DNA from: Thermoproteota archaeon
GTDB lineage: Archaea; Thermoproteota; Thermoprotei_A; Sulfolobales; Ignisphaeraceae
Assembly: GCA_030550585.1 (NCBI GenBank)
Contig: JAUQPB010000003.1
Span: 160,333 to 224,332, forward strand
DNA: 64,000 nt
Reading direction: 5' to 3'
The notes under the pieces were generated by a model. That model searched no databases. It saw only the letters and a list, made by a program, of their open reading frames with translations, and was not told the DNA's origin. A program made the position numbers and the translations under genes. Positions 43,483 to 52,322 of this stretch are shown here, one piece after another. Positions within the stretch are counted from its first letter, which is position 1, and every line of letters starts with the position of its first letter.

Positions 43483-44913
43483 GTGTCAATAAAAATATAT
43501 AATACATTAACAAGATCTGTAGAGCCTTTTCAGCCTCTATCACCACCAATAATAAAAGCATACTTTTGTGGACCAACAGTCTACGACCACACTCATTTAG
43601 GGCATGTAAGAGCCTATCTAGCCTTTGACTTTATAAAGAGATATCTCAAGCTTAGAGGGTACACCTTTATCCATGTTCAAAACATTACAGATATTGATGA
43701 CAAAATCATTAAAAGGGCAAATGACGAGGGTGTATCCTGGAGGGAGATAGTAGATAGATACACAAAAGAATATCTAGATGTGTTAACAAAACTTGGTATA
43801 GTTATTGATATTCATCCCAAGGTTACGGAACATATCAAAGAGATAATAGAATTCATCGAAAAACTCATTGAAAAAGGTCATGCTTATGTTGCGCCAAGCG
43901 GTTCTGTGTATTTCGATGTATCAACAGTTTCAGACTATGGCAAACTTTCAAAAAGGTTTAAGAGTGAGGAGTGGCGCCAAGAGGAAGAGTTTTTGGCCGA
44001 GAAAAGAAATCCATATGATTTTGCGTTATGGAAAGCGGCAAAGCCGGGAGAACCGTGGTGGGAGTCTCCATGGGGGCGCGGAAGACCTGGGTGGCATACA
44101 GAGTGCGCTGTAATGAGTAGTCGGTATCTTGGAACACAGTTTGATATACATGGTGGTGGACAGGATCTGATATTCCCCCATCATGAAAATGAAATTGCCA
44201 TGGCTGAGGCTGTCTATGGAGTAAAGCCATGGGTAAAATACTGGATTCATGTAGGCTATTTGACTATAAGAGGAGAAAAGATGAGTAAAAGTCTAGGCAA
44301 CGTGATAACGGCTAAAGAGGCTATAGAAAAATTCTCGCCAGAGGTTCTCCGTCTCTGGGTTTTCTCAGCACATTACAGAAAACAATTAGAATTTGATGAA
44401 AATATACTGCAAGAGTACAAAGTTTTGTACCAACGACTTGTAACAGCAATAGAAAATTTGAGGAACATAATAAAAAGTCCGAGAGTGTCACATTATTTAA
44501 CTGATGAAGATGTCTCAATTTTAAGTAAGCTGGAGGCTAATGAAATGATGTTCCATGATGCTATGTCAAACGATTTCAATACACCAAAAGCACTAGAAGC
44601 TGTAAATAATGTTCTTTCTATAGTATTTAAAGATGTTGTTAGAAGAGAAACATATGAACTGGCTCTAAGGGCCTACTCGATTCTTGCAAACTTTAACACT
44701 GTATTAGGTGTTTTAGACAAGTATCTAAAGGAGAAAATAACTATTGATTTAGAGTTCATAGAAAAACTTGTTGACATAATAATTAGAGTGAGAGCAGAGC
44801 TTAGAAAGAAGAAAGAATATGAGCTAAGTGATAGAATAAGGCAGGAACTCCTTGCATTAGGCATAAAAGTCTTCGATTATAAAGATGAGAGCAAATGGGT
44901 GTGGGAAAGATGA
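43483..44913 (+). CDS. cysS: Cysteinyl-tRNA synthetase
   Basis: This 476-aa class I synthetase attaches cysteine to tRNA-Cys. The zinc-site Cys29 precedes GPTVYDHTHLGH (HIGH motif at 38-41), other zinc ligands lie in WHTECA and FPHHENE, and GEKMSKSLGN carries KMSKS at 266-270. The C-terminal anticodon-binding region is present. The start is GTG 43483. Its stop overlaps the ATG of the next gene by 4 bp (ATGA). Confidence 0.97.
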   Translation: MSIKIYNTLTRSVEPFQPLSPPIIKAYFCGPTVYDHTHLGHVRAYLAFDFIKRYLKLRGYTFIHVQNITDIDDKIIKRANDEGVSWREIVDRYTKEYLDVLTKLGIVIDIHPKVTEHIKEIIEFIEKLIEKGHAYVAPSGSVYFDVSTVSDYGKLSKRFKSEEWRQEEEFLAEKRNPYDFALWKAAKPGEPWWESPWGRGRPGWHTECAVMSSRYLGTQFDIHGGGQDLIFPHHENEIAMAEAVYGVKPWVKYWIHVGYLTIRGEKMSKSLGNVITAKEAIEKFSPEVLRLWVFSAHYRKQLEFDENILQEYKVLYQRLVTAIENLRNIIKSPRVSHYLTDEDVSILSKLEANEMMFHDAMSNDFNTPKALEAVNNVLSIVFKDVVRRETYELALRAYSILANFNTVLGVLDKYLKEKITIDLEFIEKLVDIIIRVRAELRKKKEYELSDRIRQELLALGIKVFDYKDESKWVWER

Positions 44914-45230
44914 TTTGTAGTATAGCATCTGAGAATATTCCAGAAAAAGAACTGGAAAAGCTGTTAGACCTTACAGCACTAGAGACTAGGAGAAACAGAG
45001 GAAAATTCTTTATACTAATATTTACTGCATCATCAATAAAAAATGTTTTTAAATATCGAGACATTTTTACGAAGTATCTTGATCTTGGTGTAAGAGTCTA
45101 TATAGAAGATAGAAACGTCCAAAATAGCGAATTGCTAAACACATGTACAAAAATATTGTATTCTAAAAACGATCCTGGTATACAAAGTTTGATTAATAAC
45201 ATTGAAAGTGCAAATGCCACGGCAATCTAA
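44910..45230 (+). CDS. Protein downstream of cysS, function unknown
   Basis: This protein of about 106 aa is not one I recognise. It has an alpha/beta pattern (KFFILIFTASSIKNVFKYRDIF, GVRVYIEDRNV) and no clear motif. ATG 44910 is chosen because it overlaps the cysS stop (ATGA) and GGGTGTGG lies 5-6 nt upstream. It overlaps the following Cys-rich gene by 17 bp, so cysS and both small genes form one transcript. Confidence 0.6.
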   Translation: MICSIASENIPEKELEKLLDLTALETRRNRGKFFILIFTASSIKNVFKYRDIFTKYLDLGVRVYIEDRNVQNSELLNTCTKILYSKNDPGIQSLINNIESANATAI

Positions 45231-45603
45231 GGAAAATTGTATGCGAGGTCCCCGTCGCTCCACCCAACATCACAAGTCAGAGATGCTCCTTAGGTCATCC
45301 CTCTACAAATCTTTGAATGCTAAAACGAAATTAAGCTTATACGCCGCAAAATGTGAGATTTGCAAAGATAGGTCAGCCAGATATGTGTGTACAATATGCA
45401 ATAGATATGTGTGTGAAGAACATTACGATGAAAAAAATAGAATGTGTACAATATGCGCCGAGACATTATGCGATATATGCAGAGGTTCTTTGTCTATAGG
45501 TAGATGCAGCAATTGTGGAAGAAAGGTATGCCATAATTGCTCTGTTGAAATAGATGAAGTGCATAGGTTATGCTACTTCTGTTTGATATCAAGGAAAATA
45601 TAA
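45214..45603 (+). CDS. Cys-rich multi-zinc-finger protein, function unknown
   Basis: This protein of about 129 aa has a basic N-terminal part and 14 or more cysteines plus histidines in repeated CxxC pairs: CEIC, CTIC, CEEHY, CTIC, CDIC, CSNC, CHNC and CYFC. The arrangement resembles B-box/RING-like cross-brace zinc modules, rare in archaea. It could bind protein or RNA. ATG 45214 is chosen; the frame extends to a TTG at 45202. It is the third gene of the cysS run. Confidence 0.6.
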   Translation: MPRQSKENCMRGPRRSTQHHKSEMLLRSSLYKSLNAKTKLSLYAAKCEICKDRSARYVCTICNRYVCEEHYDEKNRMCTICAETLCDICRGSLSIGRCSNCGRKVCHNCSVEIDEVHRLCYFCLISRKI

Positions 45604-45769
45604 ATTTGCTTATTCAATTTCAATTTAGGTGTTAAAAACATTACGAACTCTTAATCAGATATGCTCTTGAATGTTTTCAAAGCTTTTAAACCTTTCACAA
45701 AAGTAAAATAAAGGTAGCTCTTCGCTATAAAGTATACATCAATTAAGAAAACGCTAGAGGATACAGGAT

Positions 45770-46288
45770 ATGAACATCTCCTATATGCTAAGATATGCCC
45801 AAACATTAGAAAAAGTATATGAAGACACATTGAAGAAAGCGACTTCAAGTAAGGCTGATAAAAGATATATTCAAGTTTTATCAGAGGTGGTATCCTTCAT
45901 AACATCAATCAGAGCTTTCTTGAGCAAAGCATCTACAATGGATAAAGCATTTAGCGATATAAAGAATGGTAGGATATGCTTCAAGTGGTTTTACGTGGAA
46001 GATGGCCCAATTGTATCGTTATCTAGAATCGATCCACAAATAAGCATTTCATATGATGGTGCATCTATTACTGCTTCCTATCATCAAAACTCGATATCAC
46101 TCAATGAAAGAGAGATAAAAATAAAGTACAATGAATTCAATGATACTATTTTAATAAGCGATGCTGACAATATTGTTACTAAAAGATCTGTTATTATGAG
46201 ATTGGTTGGCGAAGTCTCTACGGCGCTACTAAAATATGCAGATGAATTTAGCATTTGTGTCAAAGCTGCTAAGCCTTTGCCATCATAG
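45770..46288 (+). CDS. Protein of unknown function
   Basis: This 172-aa protein has a helical N-terminal half (YAQTLEKVYEDTLKKA, EVVSFITSIRAFLSKAS) and a beta-rich C-terminal half (ISISYDGASITASYH, REIKIKYNEFNDTILISD), with a final helix. No motif or family is recognised. ATG 45770 follows GAGGATACAGGAT. A TATA-like GCTATAAAGTATA lies near 45724. Confidence 0.55.
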   Translation: MNISYMLRYAQTLEKVYEDTLKKATSSKADKRYIQVLSEVVSFITSIRAFLSKASTMDKAFSDIKNGRICFKWFYVEDGPIVSLSRIDPQISISYDGASITASYHQNSISLNEREIKIKYNEFNDTILISDADNIVTKRSVIMRLVGEVSTALLKYADEFSICVKAAKPLPS

Positions 46289-46540
46289 CTAAGCCGGTCT
46301 ATTCCATTATCTTAAAGAATGACGTCTATTTAGCTTCATGCCGAACATTCAAAGGATGGAAGCAACCCTAACAACTATTAGTATTTGCGTGGCGTTAAAA
46401 AGGTATCAAGGTCATGAGGAAACCCATGCGGTAAAATACATATTCAGGATCTGCAGATAGTGTTCTGCCCCAGCTCTTGGTTAAAGTTAAAAATAGCAAA
46501 GTAATCATGTACGCAATTAGACATTGTATTGATATGTTGA
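46289..46540. other. Gene-free spacer with short ORFs and a small palindrome
   Basis: No convincing gene is seen in these 252 bp. The plus strand holds a 40-codon frame (ATG at about 46339 to TAG at about 46460), and the minus strand a 37-codon frame over the same bases. Both are too short to call. ATCTGCAGAT (about 46450-46459) is a 10-bp palindrome, and GCAGA-N6-TCTGC could form a small hairpin. It may be decayed sequence or an unrecognised RNA. The C/D sRNA begins at its right end. Confidence 0.4.
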
Positions 46541-46604
46541 GATCAGTTGGGGATTCTAACATCATTTTATTTTATCAGCTGAGGCATGGGCTTCATCACA
46601 TTCC
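46538..46604 (-). ncRNA. C/D box sRNA downstream of the RHH gene
   Basis: Minus strand: C box GTGATGA (46599-46593), 14-nt guide region AGCCCATGCCTCAG, D' box CTGA (46578-46575), 9-nt spacer, C' box ATGATGT (46565-46559), 12-nt guide TAGAATCCCCAA, D box CTGA (46546-46543). The C' box departs from consensus at the last base. Predicted target segments are CUGAGGCAUGGGCU and UUGGGGAUUCUA, each at a G. No good terminal stem is seen. It begins about 18 nt after the stop of the RHH gene on the same strand, so it may be processed from that mRNA. Confidence 0.8.
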
Positions 46605-46617
46605 TAATTATATTAGA

Positions 46618-47331
46618 TTACACTAGTACCTGCCACTTCTTTAATGTTGTGTTGTATACAAGTAGTGCAGATTCCTTGAGTTTTTTGAAGAGCCGCAGGT
46701 CTATTGCATCTAAGATTTTTTGTAGTTCTTCATCATTATTAGTATTCAAGCTTTCTATTTTCTTAATAAATTCATTCCAATAAGCAGGTTCTACTGCTAT
46801 TCTCTCGTCCTTTCCTTCAATGATTTTTGCTCCTTCTCTTTCAAGCTTGCTGAAGAAACTATCTCTATCTCTTATTCTTGTTGCAATATCTCTTTCAAAT
46901 ATTACCTTTTGCTCACGGAGAATGTCTATAGCTGATTTCTTGCTTCCTCCCTTCTTCTCCTTACCCACAGATTTTTCAGAGGCTTGATAAGAGGAGACTA
47001 TTTTCTCTTCTAGGATCTTCACCCTTTCTTCCAATGCTTCTAGCCTCTCAATAAATTCACCGTACCTTCTATTGAGCTCGTCTATTTTTGATGTAAAAGG
47101 ATTGATTTTATCTTGTATTCTACGCTCAAGAAGCTGAACTATCTTATCAGCTGTTACAGTAGTTGATTTCTCTGTCTTTTCTGTCGTCTCTTTCGCTACG
47201 GGTTCCCTCCCTAGGCTTTTAGCTATTAGAGCTCTAGCATACTCGGAAACAGTTAGAAAACCTTCTGACTTAGCCCTAGCCAACAACTCTTCATATGTTT
47301 TCTCATCGACTCTTATTATAATGGTTTTCAT
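46618..47331 (-). CDS. Ribbon-helix-helix protein with coiled coil
   Basis: This 237-aa protein starts with a ribbon-helix-helix (CopG-like) domain (residues 1-45: TIIIRVDEKTYEELLARAKSEG, TVSEYARALI). A Thr/Lys/Glu-rich linker, a long coiled coil (about 65-115: DELNRRYGEFIERLEALEERV) and a C-terminal domain (FERDIATRIRDRDSFFSKLEREGAKI, VEPAYWNEFIKKI) follow. It is probably a DNA-binding protein that oligomerises through the coiled coil. A C/D sRNA follows its stop. Confidence 0.7.
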   Translation of the reverse strand: MKTIIIRVDEKTYEELLARAKSEGFLTVSEYARALIAKSLGREPVAKETTEKTEKSTTVTADKIVQLLERRIQDKINPFTSKIDELNRRYGEFIERLEALEERVKILEEKIVSSYQASEKSVGKEKKGGSKKSAIDILREQKVIFERDIATRIRDRDSFFSKLEREGAKIIEGKDERIAVEPAYWNEFIKKIESLNTNNDEELQKILDAIDLRLFKKLKESALLVYNTTLKKWQVLV

Positions 47332-47389
47332 TATTTAACCTACAGCCACTACTTAGTTATTTTATTGTATAAAAAGTGTTAAATTTTTA

Positions 47390-48583
47390 TCATATCTCAA
47401 CATATTTAAGTTGCTCTAATACATATTGCCTTATTTCATATGGTTTTGGAAGCTGAGACAATATTTTTCCATCTTCTAGCACCTTGCTAAGCATAGGCTT
47501 TGCTACTTCACCATTGCTACATACAATAGTTTTCCCTGGTACATCTACATAATCTTCAATAATTGGTTTACATCTATATAATTGCTTAAACCCTGGAAGC
47601 TTACCCCGTTTTGTAATAGGAATCCATCTTCCTTCTTTTTCGTCATATATTTCTACAATATCCATGCTCAAATCAACTGATGGTGGAAATGCTATTGATG
47701 TACCAACACCAAAAACATCTGCAACATCTCTCAATTTTTCTATATTATCTTCATCAAGCCCACCGCTTATAACTATCTTAACGTCTTCATATCCATGGAG
47801 TTTAAGAGTCCATTTAACCTCTTGAGCAATTAGATAGATGTCTCCTCTTCTACTTCTCGGAGTGTCGAGTCTAACTCCCCACAGTTTTTTTCCAAGAGCT
47901 TGCGCAGCAAGCAAACTTTCATAACGCTCATCATAGAATGTGTCAACAAGAGCTATGCGAGGAACATCTTCTGGCATTACATTGTCAAATGCTTTCCATG
48001 CTTTAACGGGATCTCCAAAAACTATTATTAGTGCATGTGGTATTGTCCCCCTTGGCTCAACACCAATGTATTCTTTGCTAAAGGCTCCGGAAACAGCATC
48101 ACAACCGCCTATATAAGCAGCTCTATCCAATGCAGGTGCCACTGCTGGATGTTGGGCCCTTAATCCAAAGAATATCACTTGTTTATCGCCAGCCTTCTTC
48201 TTTATTCTAGCTGCCTTTGTAGATACGCTACTATAAAATCTCAATATACCTAATAATGATGTTTCTATTTCTATTATATCACATATCCTACCTTCCAAAA
48301 CAGCTAGTGGCTGTAATGATGAAAACAATGTTCCTTCGGGCACAGAATAAAACGTTACACGCAAATTTTGCAATAGCGCTAAAGCCTCTTCTAGACCTGT
48401 GAAAACAGCCCATTTGTAATTATTTGGAAGACCATATGCATGAATCTCATATCTAACAATTTTGTCGCAAAGACCGTACCTTTTCAAAATCTCTTTACTT
48501 CTAACAAAGTATATGTCTGTAGCATACCCTTTTCTAATCTCCTCTTCACTAAGTATATAAAGTCTTGGATTAGAACCCGTCAT
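47390..48583 (-). CDS. Nicotinate phosphoribosyltransferase
   Basis: This 397-aa enzyme of NAD salvage makes nicotinate mononucleotide from nicotinate and PRPP. Characteristic parts are GYATDIYFVR, the PRPP-binding FFGLRAQHPAVAP, GTIPHALII, ALVDTFYDE, GVRLDTPRSRRGD and ISGGLDEDNIEKLRDVADVFGVGTSI. C-terminal cysteines (YRCKPI, IVCSNGE) follow, as in archaeal NAPRTase. ATG 48583 is used. It lies 50 bp downstream of the small AbrB-like gene. Confidence 0.92.
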   Translation of the reverse strand: MTGSNPRLYILSEEEIRKGYATDIYFVRSKEILKRYGLCDKIVRYEIHAYGLPNNYKWAVFTGLEEALALLQNLRVTFYSVPEGTLFSSLQPLAVLEGRICDIIEIETSLLGILRFYSSVSTKAARIKKKAGDKQVIFFGLRAQHPAVAPALDRAAYIGGCDAVSGAFSKEYIGVEPRGTIPHALIIVFGDPVKAWKAFDNVMPEDVPRIALVDTFYDERYESLLAAQALGKKLWGVRLDTPRSRRGDIYLIAQEVKWTLKLHGYEDVKIVISGGLDEDNIEKLRDVADVFGVGTSIAFPPSVDLSMDIVEIYDEKEGRWIPITKRGKLPGFKQLYRCKPIIEDYVDVPGKTIVCSNGEVAKPMLSKVLEDGKILSQLPKPYEIRQYVLEQLKYVEI

Positions 48584-48633
48584 TCAAGACTCCTTAAAAA
48601 TCTTGCGTATCGCTAAAGAAGTTTTATCTAAAT

Positions 48634-48897
48634 CTACTTTTCTTTGCTACCCTCTATTTTTACTCCTTTTTCTTCAGCTATTTTTCTAGGCATTATTGTA
48701 ATTATGCCTGTTTCTTCTTCCTTAATAACTACAAATTCCTTGCCATATTTATCCACAATATTTCTCGGTACATACAAGTTTAATGACAGTGTGTAGTAGT
48801 CATAACTATATGTTTTGTCTCTTATGTGCTTTTTGCCCACGATCCTTCGCGCCTCTACGAGCCTAGCCTTTGTTCTTCCTCCTATATTCAAACTCAT
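48634..48897 (-). CDS. Small AbrB-like/swapped-hairpin-type protein
   Basis: This 87-aa protein has a basic N-terminal part (GGRTKARLVEARRIVGKKHIRD) and a beta-hairpin pattern (YDYYTLSLNLYVPRNIVDKYGKEFVVIKEEETGIITIMPRK) reminiscent of AbrB/SpoVT swapped-hairpin DNA-binding folds. The assignment is by pattern only. It may be a DNA-binding regulator or a toxin-antitoxin-like antitoxin without a visible partner. It lies between leuS and the nicotinate phosphoribosyltransferase gene on the same strand. Confidence 0.55.
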   Translation of the reverse strand: MSLNIGGRTKARLVEARRIVGKKHIRDKTYSYDYYTLSLNLYVPRNIVDKYGKEFVVIKEEETGIITIMPRKIAEEKGVKIEGSKEK

Positions 48898-48967
48898 TGT
48901 TTCTCACCATAGGGTTTTCAGCTATTATTTTAACAAAAATAAGCTTTACTGAGATAAAAAAGCGTTA

Positions 48968-51886
48968 TTACTCAACGTATATACCAGGTCTTAGAGGTTG
49001 TGCTATTCTCTTCTTTGCTCCATAGTCTGGTGCTGCCGGGTCTTCCGCATCATATATCATAACCTTTGCGTTGATCTTCTTTTCGATATACATTTTTGTT
49101 ATCTTTAGAGCTTCTAGCTCATCAATATCACTTTCTATATAGAGTTTCCTAAGATCCTCCGGCACCGTTACTGCAATATCGTAAAGCGCTTTGATTACCT
49201 TTCCAAATTCTTTTTTGCTTAAATTCATTTCTTTAGAAACATTATCTATTATTTCATTCACTTTTAAACCAGTTGATAATGCTTTGAGCACATTCTTCAT
49301 GATCTTCTGCATGCTCTTTGAAGCAACATACACAATAACTAGATTGATACTAGGCTTTTTCAAGGCTTTCACTATATTACTAACATGATCTATTATCATA
49401 TCAGCATATCTAAGCGACATTAACATGTTTTTGTCGTAGCCCTTGGGCAGCTCTAGCACCTTTGCCGATATTCTACCCTCAGCAAAGGTTTTGCTCCATA
49501 TCTCCTCTGCTATATATGGTGTGTAAATGCTTATTAGACCAAGCCATATTCTAATCACATTTATAATCCTCCTTGAAGGTGTTTCAACAAGCTTTAGATA
49601 TGAATCTATCAACTCTTTTATTTCATAGAATATCTTGATCCCTGCCTCCCTTAATTTATACTCCTCTAATAGCTTCATTATTTCGTTAACAATGTAATCA
49701 AATTTTGCAAGAAACAGTTGATCGAGAGTTGTTTCCTCTGCTCTTAGCCTAGACGCATTATTATAGATTCGAATTATTGTATCATGTATTTCTAGTAACA
49801 GCTGAGGATATTCAGACTTGCCTAATTTGCTAAGCATATCCATGTCTATGTTTTCATCCTGATAAACCTCTGCATTCAGCGCCAGCAACAGCCTAACTAT
49901 ATCTGTCCCATATTCATCGATAAGATTCTTAAGCGGTATTATATTTCTTGCAGATTTGCTCATCTTCTGCTGTTTTATGAGAACCCATCCATTAGCTATT
50001 ATACCCCTAGGCCATAGGCTACTTGGAAACAAAGCTACATGGTTAAATATGAAGAATGTGAGGTGATTTGGAATCAAATCTTTACCGCTAACCCTCATAT
50101 CTAGGGGATACCAATACAAGAATTCTTTTCTTAAATAATCGACAACCTTGCTTTCAACATTAATTAACTTGGCCACATTTCCTACATCACCCCTACCCAG
50201 GAATACGTAATCCCAGAATTCCTTGGGCAATGCCTTGATTCCACGCAGAGCCTCTCTAATTCTGTGAACCACAGTATAAAAGGCCATGTATATAGTTGAG
50301 TCGCTAAGGCTTTCAATAATCCATTTTTCATCCCAAGGCAGAGGTGTTCCAAGCCCCCTAGTCCTTGCACATGCTCTTCTTTTAAGCCAATCTATTGTTG
50401 CTTCAAATTGTGCTCGAGCTTCTGGAGGCACTATCTTCATTTTCTCTAAAGCTTCTCTTGCAATGGTCTTCCAAGATTCGCTTCCATAATTTATGAACCA
50501 CTGGTCCTTCAATAGCTTCACAACAATTTCTGTGCCACATCTACAGTAGACAGGTTTGTTCAATATTTCATATATGATTGTGCCCAGATTGTTATTCACT
50601 ATAAGGCTCTCCATAGCTTCTCGAGCATTCTTGACAGGTCTACCACACACCTCCTTCTCTATATACTCTCTAAATCGATCCAAAACCTTGAGATCTTTGA
50701 CCATAAACCCTCTTTGATATTCCAGTGAATACACATATTTGGTTGCTTCATCAAGCTTCTCCCTCTCTGTTTGCGCCGAGATTTTGAATTGTTTTAATGC
50801 TTGATAAGCTGAGGCAACTCTTTCTCCATCGACCTCGATAATCACCTTTGGCGTTATGTTGCTAACAAGTTCTCTTAATTTATCACTACCTTTAATATCC
50901 TCCAAGGCGATAGCGTCATAGGGGGCGTGAGCAGGGACGCTCATAACAACACCTGTAGCGAATGACGTATCAACAAATGATGCAGGTAGTACGGGTACTC
51001 TTTCTCCTGTGATCGGATTTGTGACAAATACACCGATAAGAGAGCTACCTGGAAGTCTATCTACCACCTCGAAATCTAGCTGATATTTAAGTCTCGATGC
51101 AGCGTCTTCTCCCACGATCCACAAATCTCCATTACTTAACCTTATTTTCAAATAATATTTATCTGGGTTCACCCATATGTTGGTCACGCCAAATATGGTC
51201 TCAGGTCTCAATGTAGCTGTCGGATATGCTACACCATTATCATCCCTAAATAATATTGCCACAAATTCCCCTATCTCTGGCTCAACATCACCTTTAGTAT
51301 CATGCATACCTACAGGCATTTCATGTTTTGGACACCACCCCACTGGATGTGTGCCCCTCTCTATGTACCCCTTCTCGTAGAGTGTGAGAAATTGCCATTG
51401 TATAAATGATTTGTAGTCATCGTCTATGGTTGTGAACTCCCTTCTCCAATCAATTGAAAGTCCATAAAGTTTCATGACCTCCTTTGAAACATTGTGAAAA
51501 TATCTTGCCAAGTATAATGGATCTACCATTTTCTTGATATCCTCATCGACTACACCATAAACATTTTTGAACAAATAAAGCAGATCCTTATCCCCGTTTT
51601 CAATAGCCTCAGCCATTGTTATTATTGGTGTTCCTGTGTAATGGAACCCCATTGGAAACAATACATTGTATCCTTGTAGTCTTTTGAACCTAGCTATAAT
51701 ATCTGCTATTAGGTATGTTCTTCCATGTCCTATGTGAATAGGGCCATTGGGATACATATAAGCAGCAGTTATGAAAAACTTTGGTTTGGAGCTATCCGGA
51801 TCTGCTTGATATAGCTTTTCCTCATTTAGTATCTTACTCCATTTGTATGTTAGTTGAACGAAATATTCGTTAATATTATCAGCCAT
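48968..51886 (-). CDS. leuS: Leucyl-tRNA synthetase
   Basis: This 972-aa archaeal/eukaryal-type class I synthetase has AYMYPNGPIHIGHGRTYL (HIGH near 51-54), an inserted CP1 editing domain with the archaeal arrangement (TLRPETIFGVTNIWV, VPAHAPYDAIAL), a zinc-site pair in PVYCRCGTE, and QQKMSKSARNIIP for KMSKS. The anticodon-binding and C-terminal domains follow. Length is normal for archaeal LeuRS. ATG 51886 is used. Confidence 0.97.
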   Translation of the reverse strand: MADNINEYFVQLTYKWSKILNEEKLYQADPDSSKPKFFITAAYMYPNGPIHIGHGRTYLIADIIARFKRLQGYNVLFPMGFHYTGTPIITMAEAIENGDKDLLYLFKNVYGVVDEDIKKMVDPLYLARYFHNVSKEVMKLYGLSIDWRREFTTIDDDYKSFIQWQFLTLYEKGYIERGTHPVGWCPKHEMPVGMHDTKGDVEPEIGEFVAILFRDDNGVAYPTATLRPETIFGVTNIWVNPDKYYLKIRLSNGDLWIVGEDAASRLKYQLDFEVVDRLPGSSLIGVFVTNPITGERVPVLPASFVDTSFATGVVMSVPAHAPYDAIALEDIKGSDKLRELVSNITPKVIIEVDGERVASAYQALKQFKISAQTEREKLDEATKYVYSLEYQRGFMVKDLKVLDRFREYIEKEVCGRPVKNAREAMESLIVNNNLGTIIYEILNKPVYCRCGTEIVVKLLKDQWFINYGSESWKTIAREALEKMKIVPPEARAQFEATIDWLKRRACARTRGLGTPLPWDEKWIIESLSDSTIYMAFYTVVHRIREALRGIKALPKEFWDYVFLGRGDVGNVAKLINVESKVVDYLRKEFLYWYPLDMRVSGKDLIPNHLTFFIFNHVALFPSSLWPRGIIANGWVLIKQQKMSKSARNIIPLKNLIDEYGTDIVRLLLALNAEVYQDENIDMDMLSKLGKSEYPQLLLEIHDTIIRIYNNASRLRAEETTLDQLFLAKFDYIVNEIMKLLEEYKLREAGIKIFYEIKELIDSYLKLVETPSRRIINVIRIWLGLISIYTPYIAEEIWSKTFAEGRISAKVLELPKGYDKNMLMSLRYADMIIDHVSNIVKALKKPSINLVIVYVASKSMQKIMKNVLKALSTGLKVNEIIDNVSKEMNLSKKEFGKVIKALYDIAVTVPEDLRKLYIESDIDELEALKITKMYIEKKINAKVMIYDAEDPAAPDYGAKKRIAQPLRPGIYVE

Positions 51887-51976
51887 TTTGGACTACCCTT
51901 TATACATCACTTTAATCCTTTAATAATTTGCCAAAAATAATTTTAAATTTTAAATTAGAAGCTGGATTGGCTGAGA

Positions 51977-52198
51977 ATGTTGAGCAGGTGTACAACTGGA
52001 AGGGATATTGTAAAGGTTATTGTGTACTCAACCATATTCATAGTCCTAATAGACGTGATTATTCTACTTATTCTAAGTTTGATAACTATATTACGAAAGG
52101 CTCTCGGTGATGGACTTTCACTATCACTGTTGATTTTTATCGGTCTTCTTATAATCTATGGACTTTACACACTATTACGAAGAATTCTAAATTTGTGA
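51977..52198 (+). CDS. Small two-helix membrane protein, function unknown
   Basis: This 73-aa protein has two transmembrane segments (VIVYSTIFIVLIDVIILLIL and LSLLIFIGLLIIYGLYTL) and a short basic end. TTTTAAATT at 51945-51953 would place the transcript start at about 51975, so the ATG at 51977 is likely read from a leaderless mRNA. A GTG at 52022 is an alternative. No family is recognised. A C/D sRNA follows on the same strand. Confidence 0.5.
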   Translation: MLSRCTTGRDIVKVIVYSTIFIVLIDVIILLILSLITILRKALGDGLSLSLLIFIGLLIIYGLYTLLRRILNL

Positions 52199-52245
52199 TA
52201 CATTGATGCTTAAAACATATATTGCTGTGAGTAGAATTATAATGC

Positions 52246-52310
52246 GATAGATGATGATCTTGGCCGTAACCGATGGATCTCTAATGAGGATTTTGGTAGC
52301 CTCTGAAATG
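52246..52310 (+). ncRNA. Probable C/D box sRNA with degenerate internal boxes
   Basis: C box ATGATGA (52251-52257), 12-nt guide TCTTGGCCGTAA, D' box CCGA (52270-52273; consensus CTGA), 10-nt spacer, C' box ATGAGGA (52284-52290; consensus RTGATGA), 12-nt guide TTTTGGTAGCCT, D box CTGA (52303-52306). The terminal C and D boxes are perfect and both guides are exactly 12 nt, which makes chance less likely; weak internal boxes are common in this class. Predicted target segments are UUACGGCCAAGA (a G) and AGGCUACCAAAA (a U). It sits just before the start of the next gene. Confidence 0.65.
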
Positions 52311-52322
52311 GGATGACGAAAC

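Noticed and set aside
46445-46624. Plus-strand open frame of about 57 codons over the C/D sRNA at 46.6 kb
   Set aside because: It has no SD or promoter, overlaps the stop of the convergent RHH gene and has no recognisable product. The four C/D boxes explain the sequence better.
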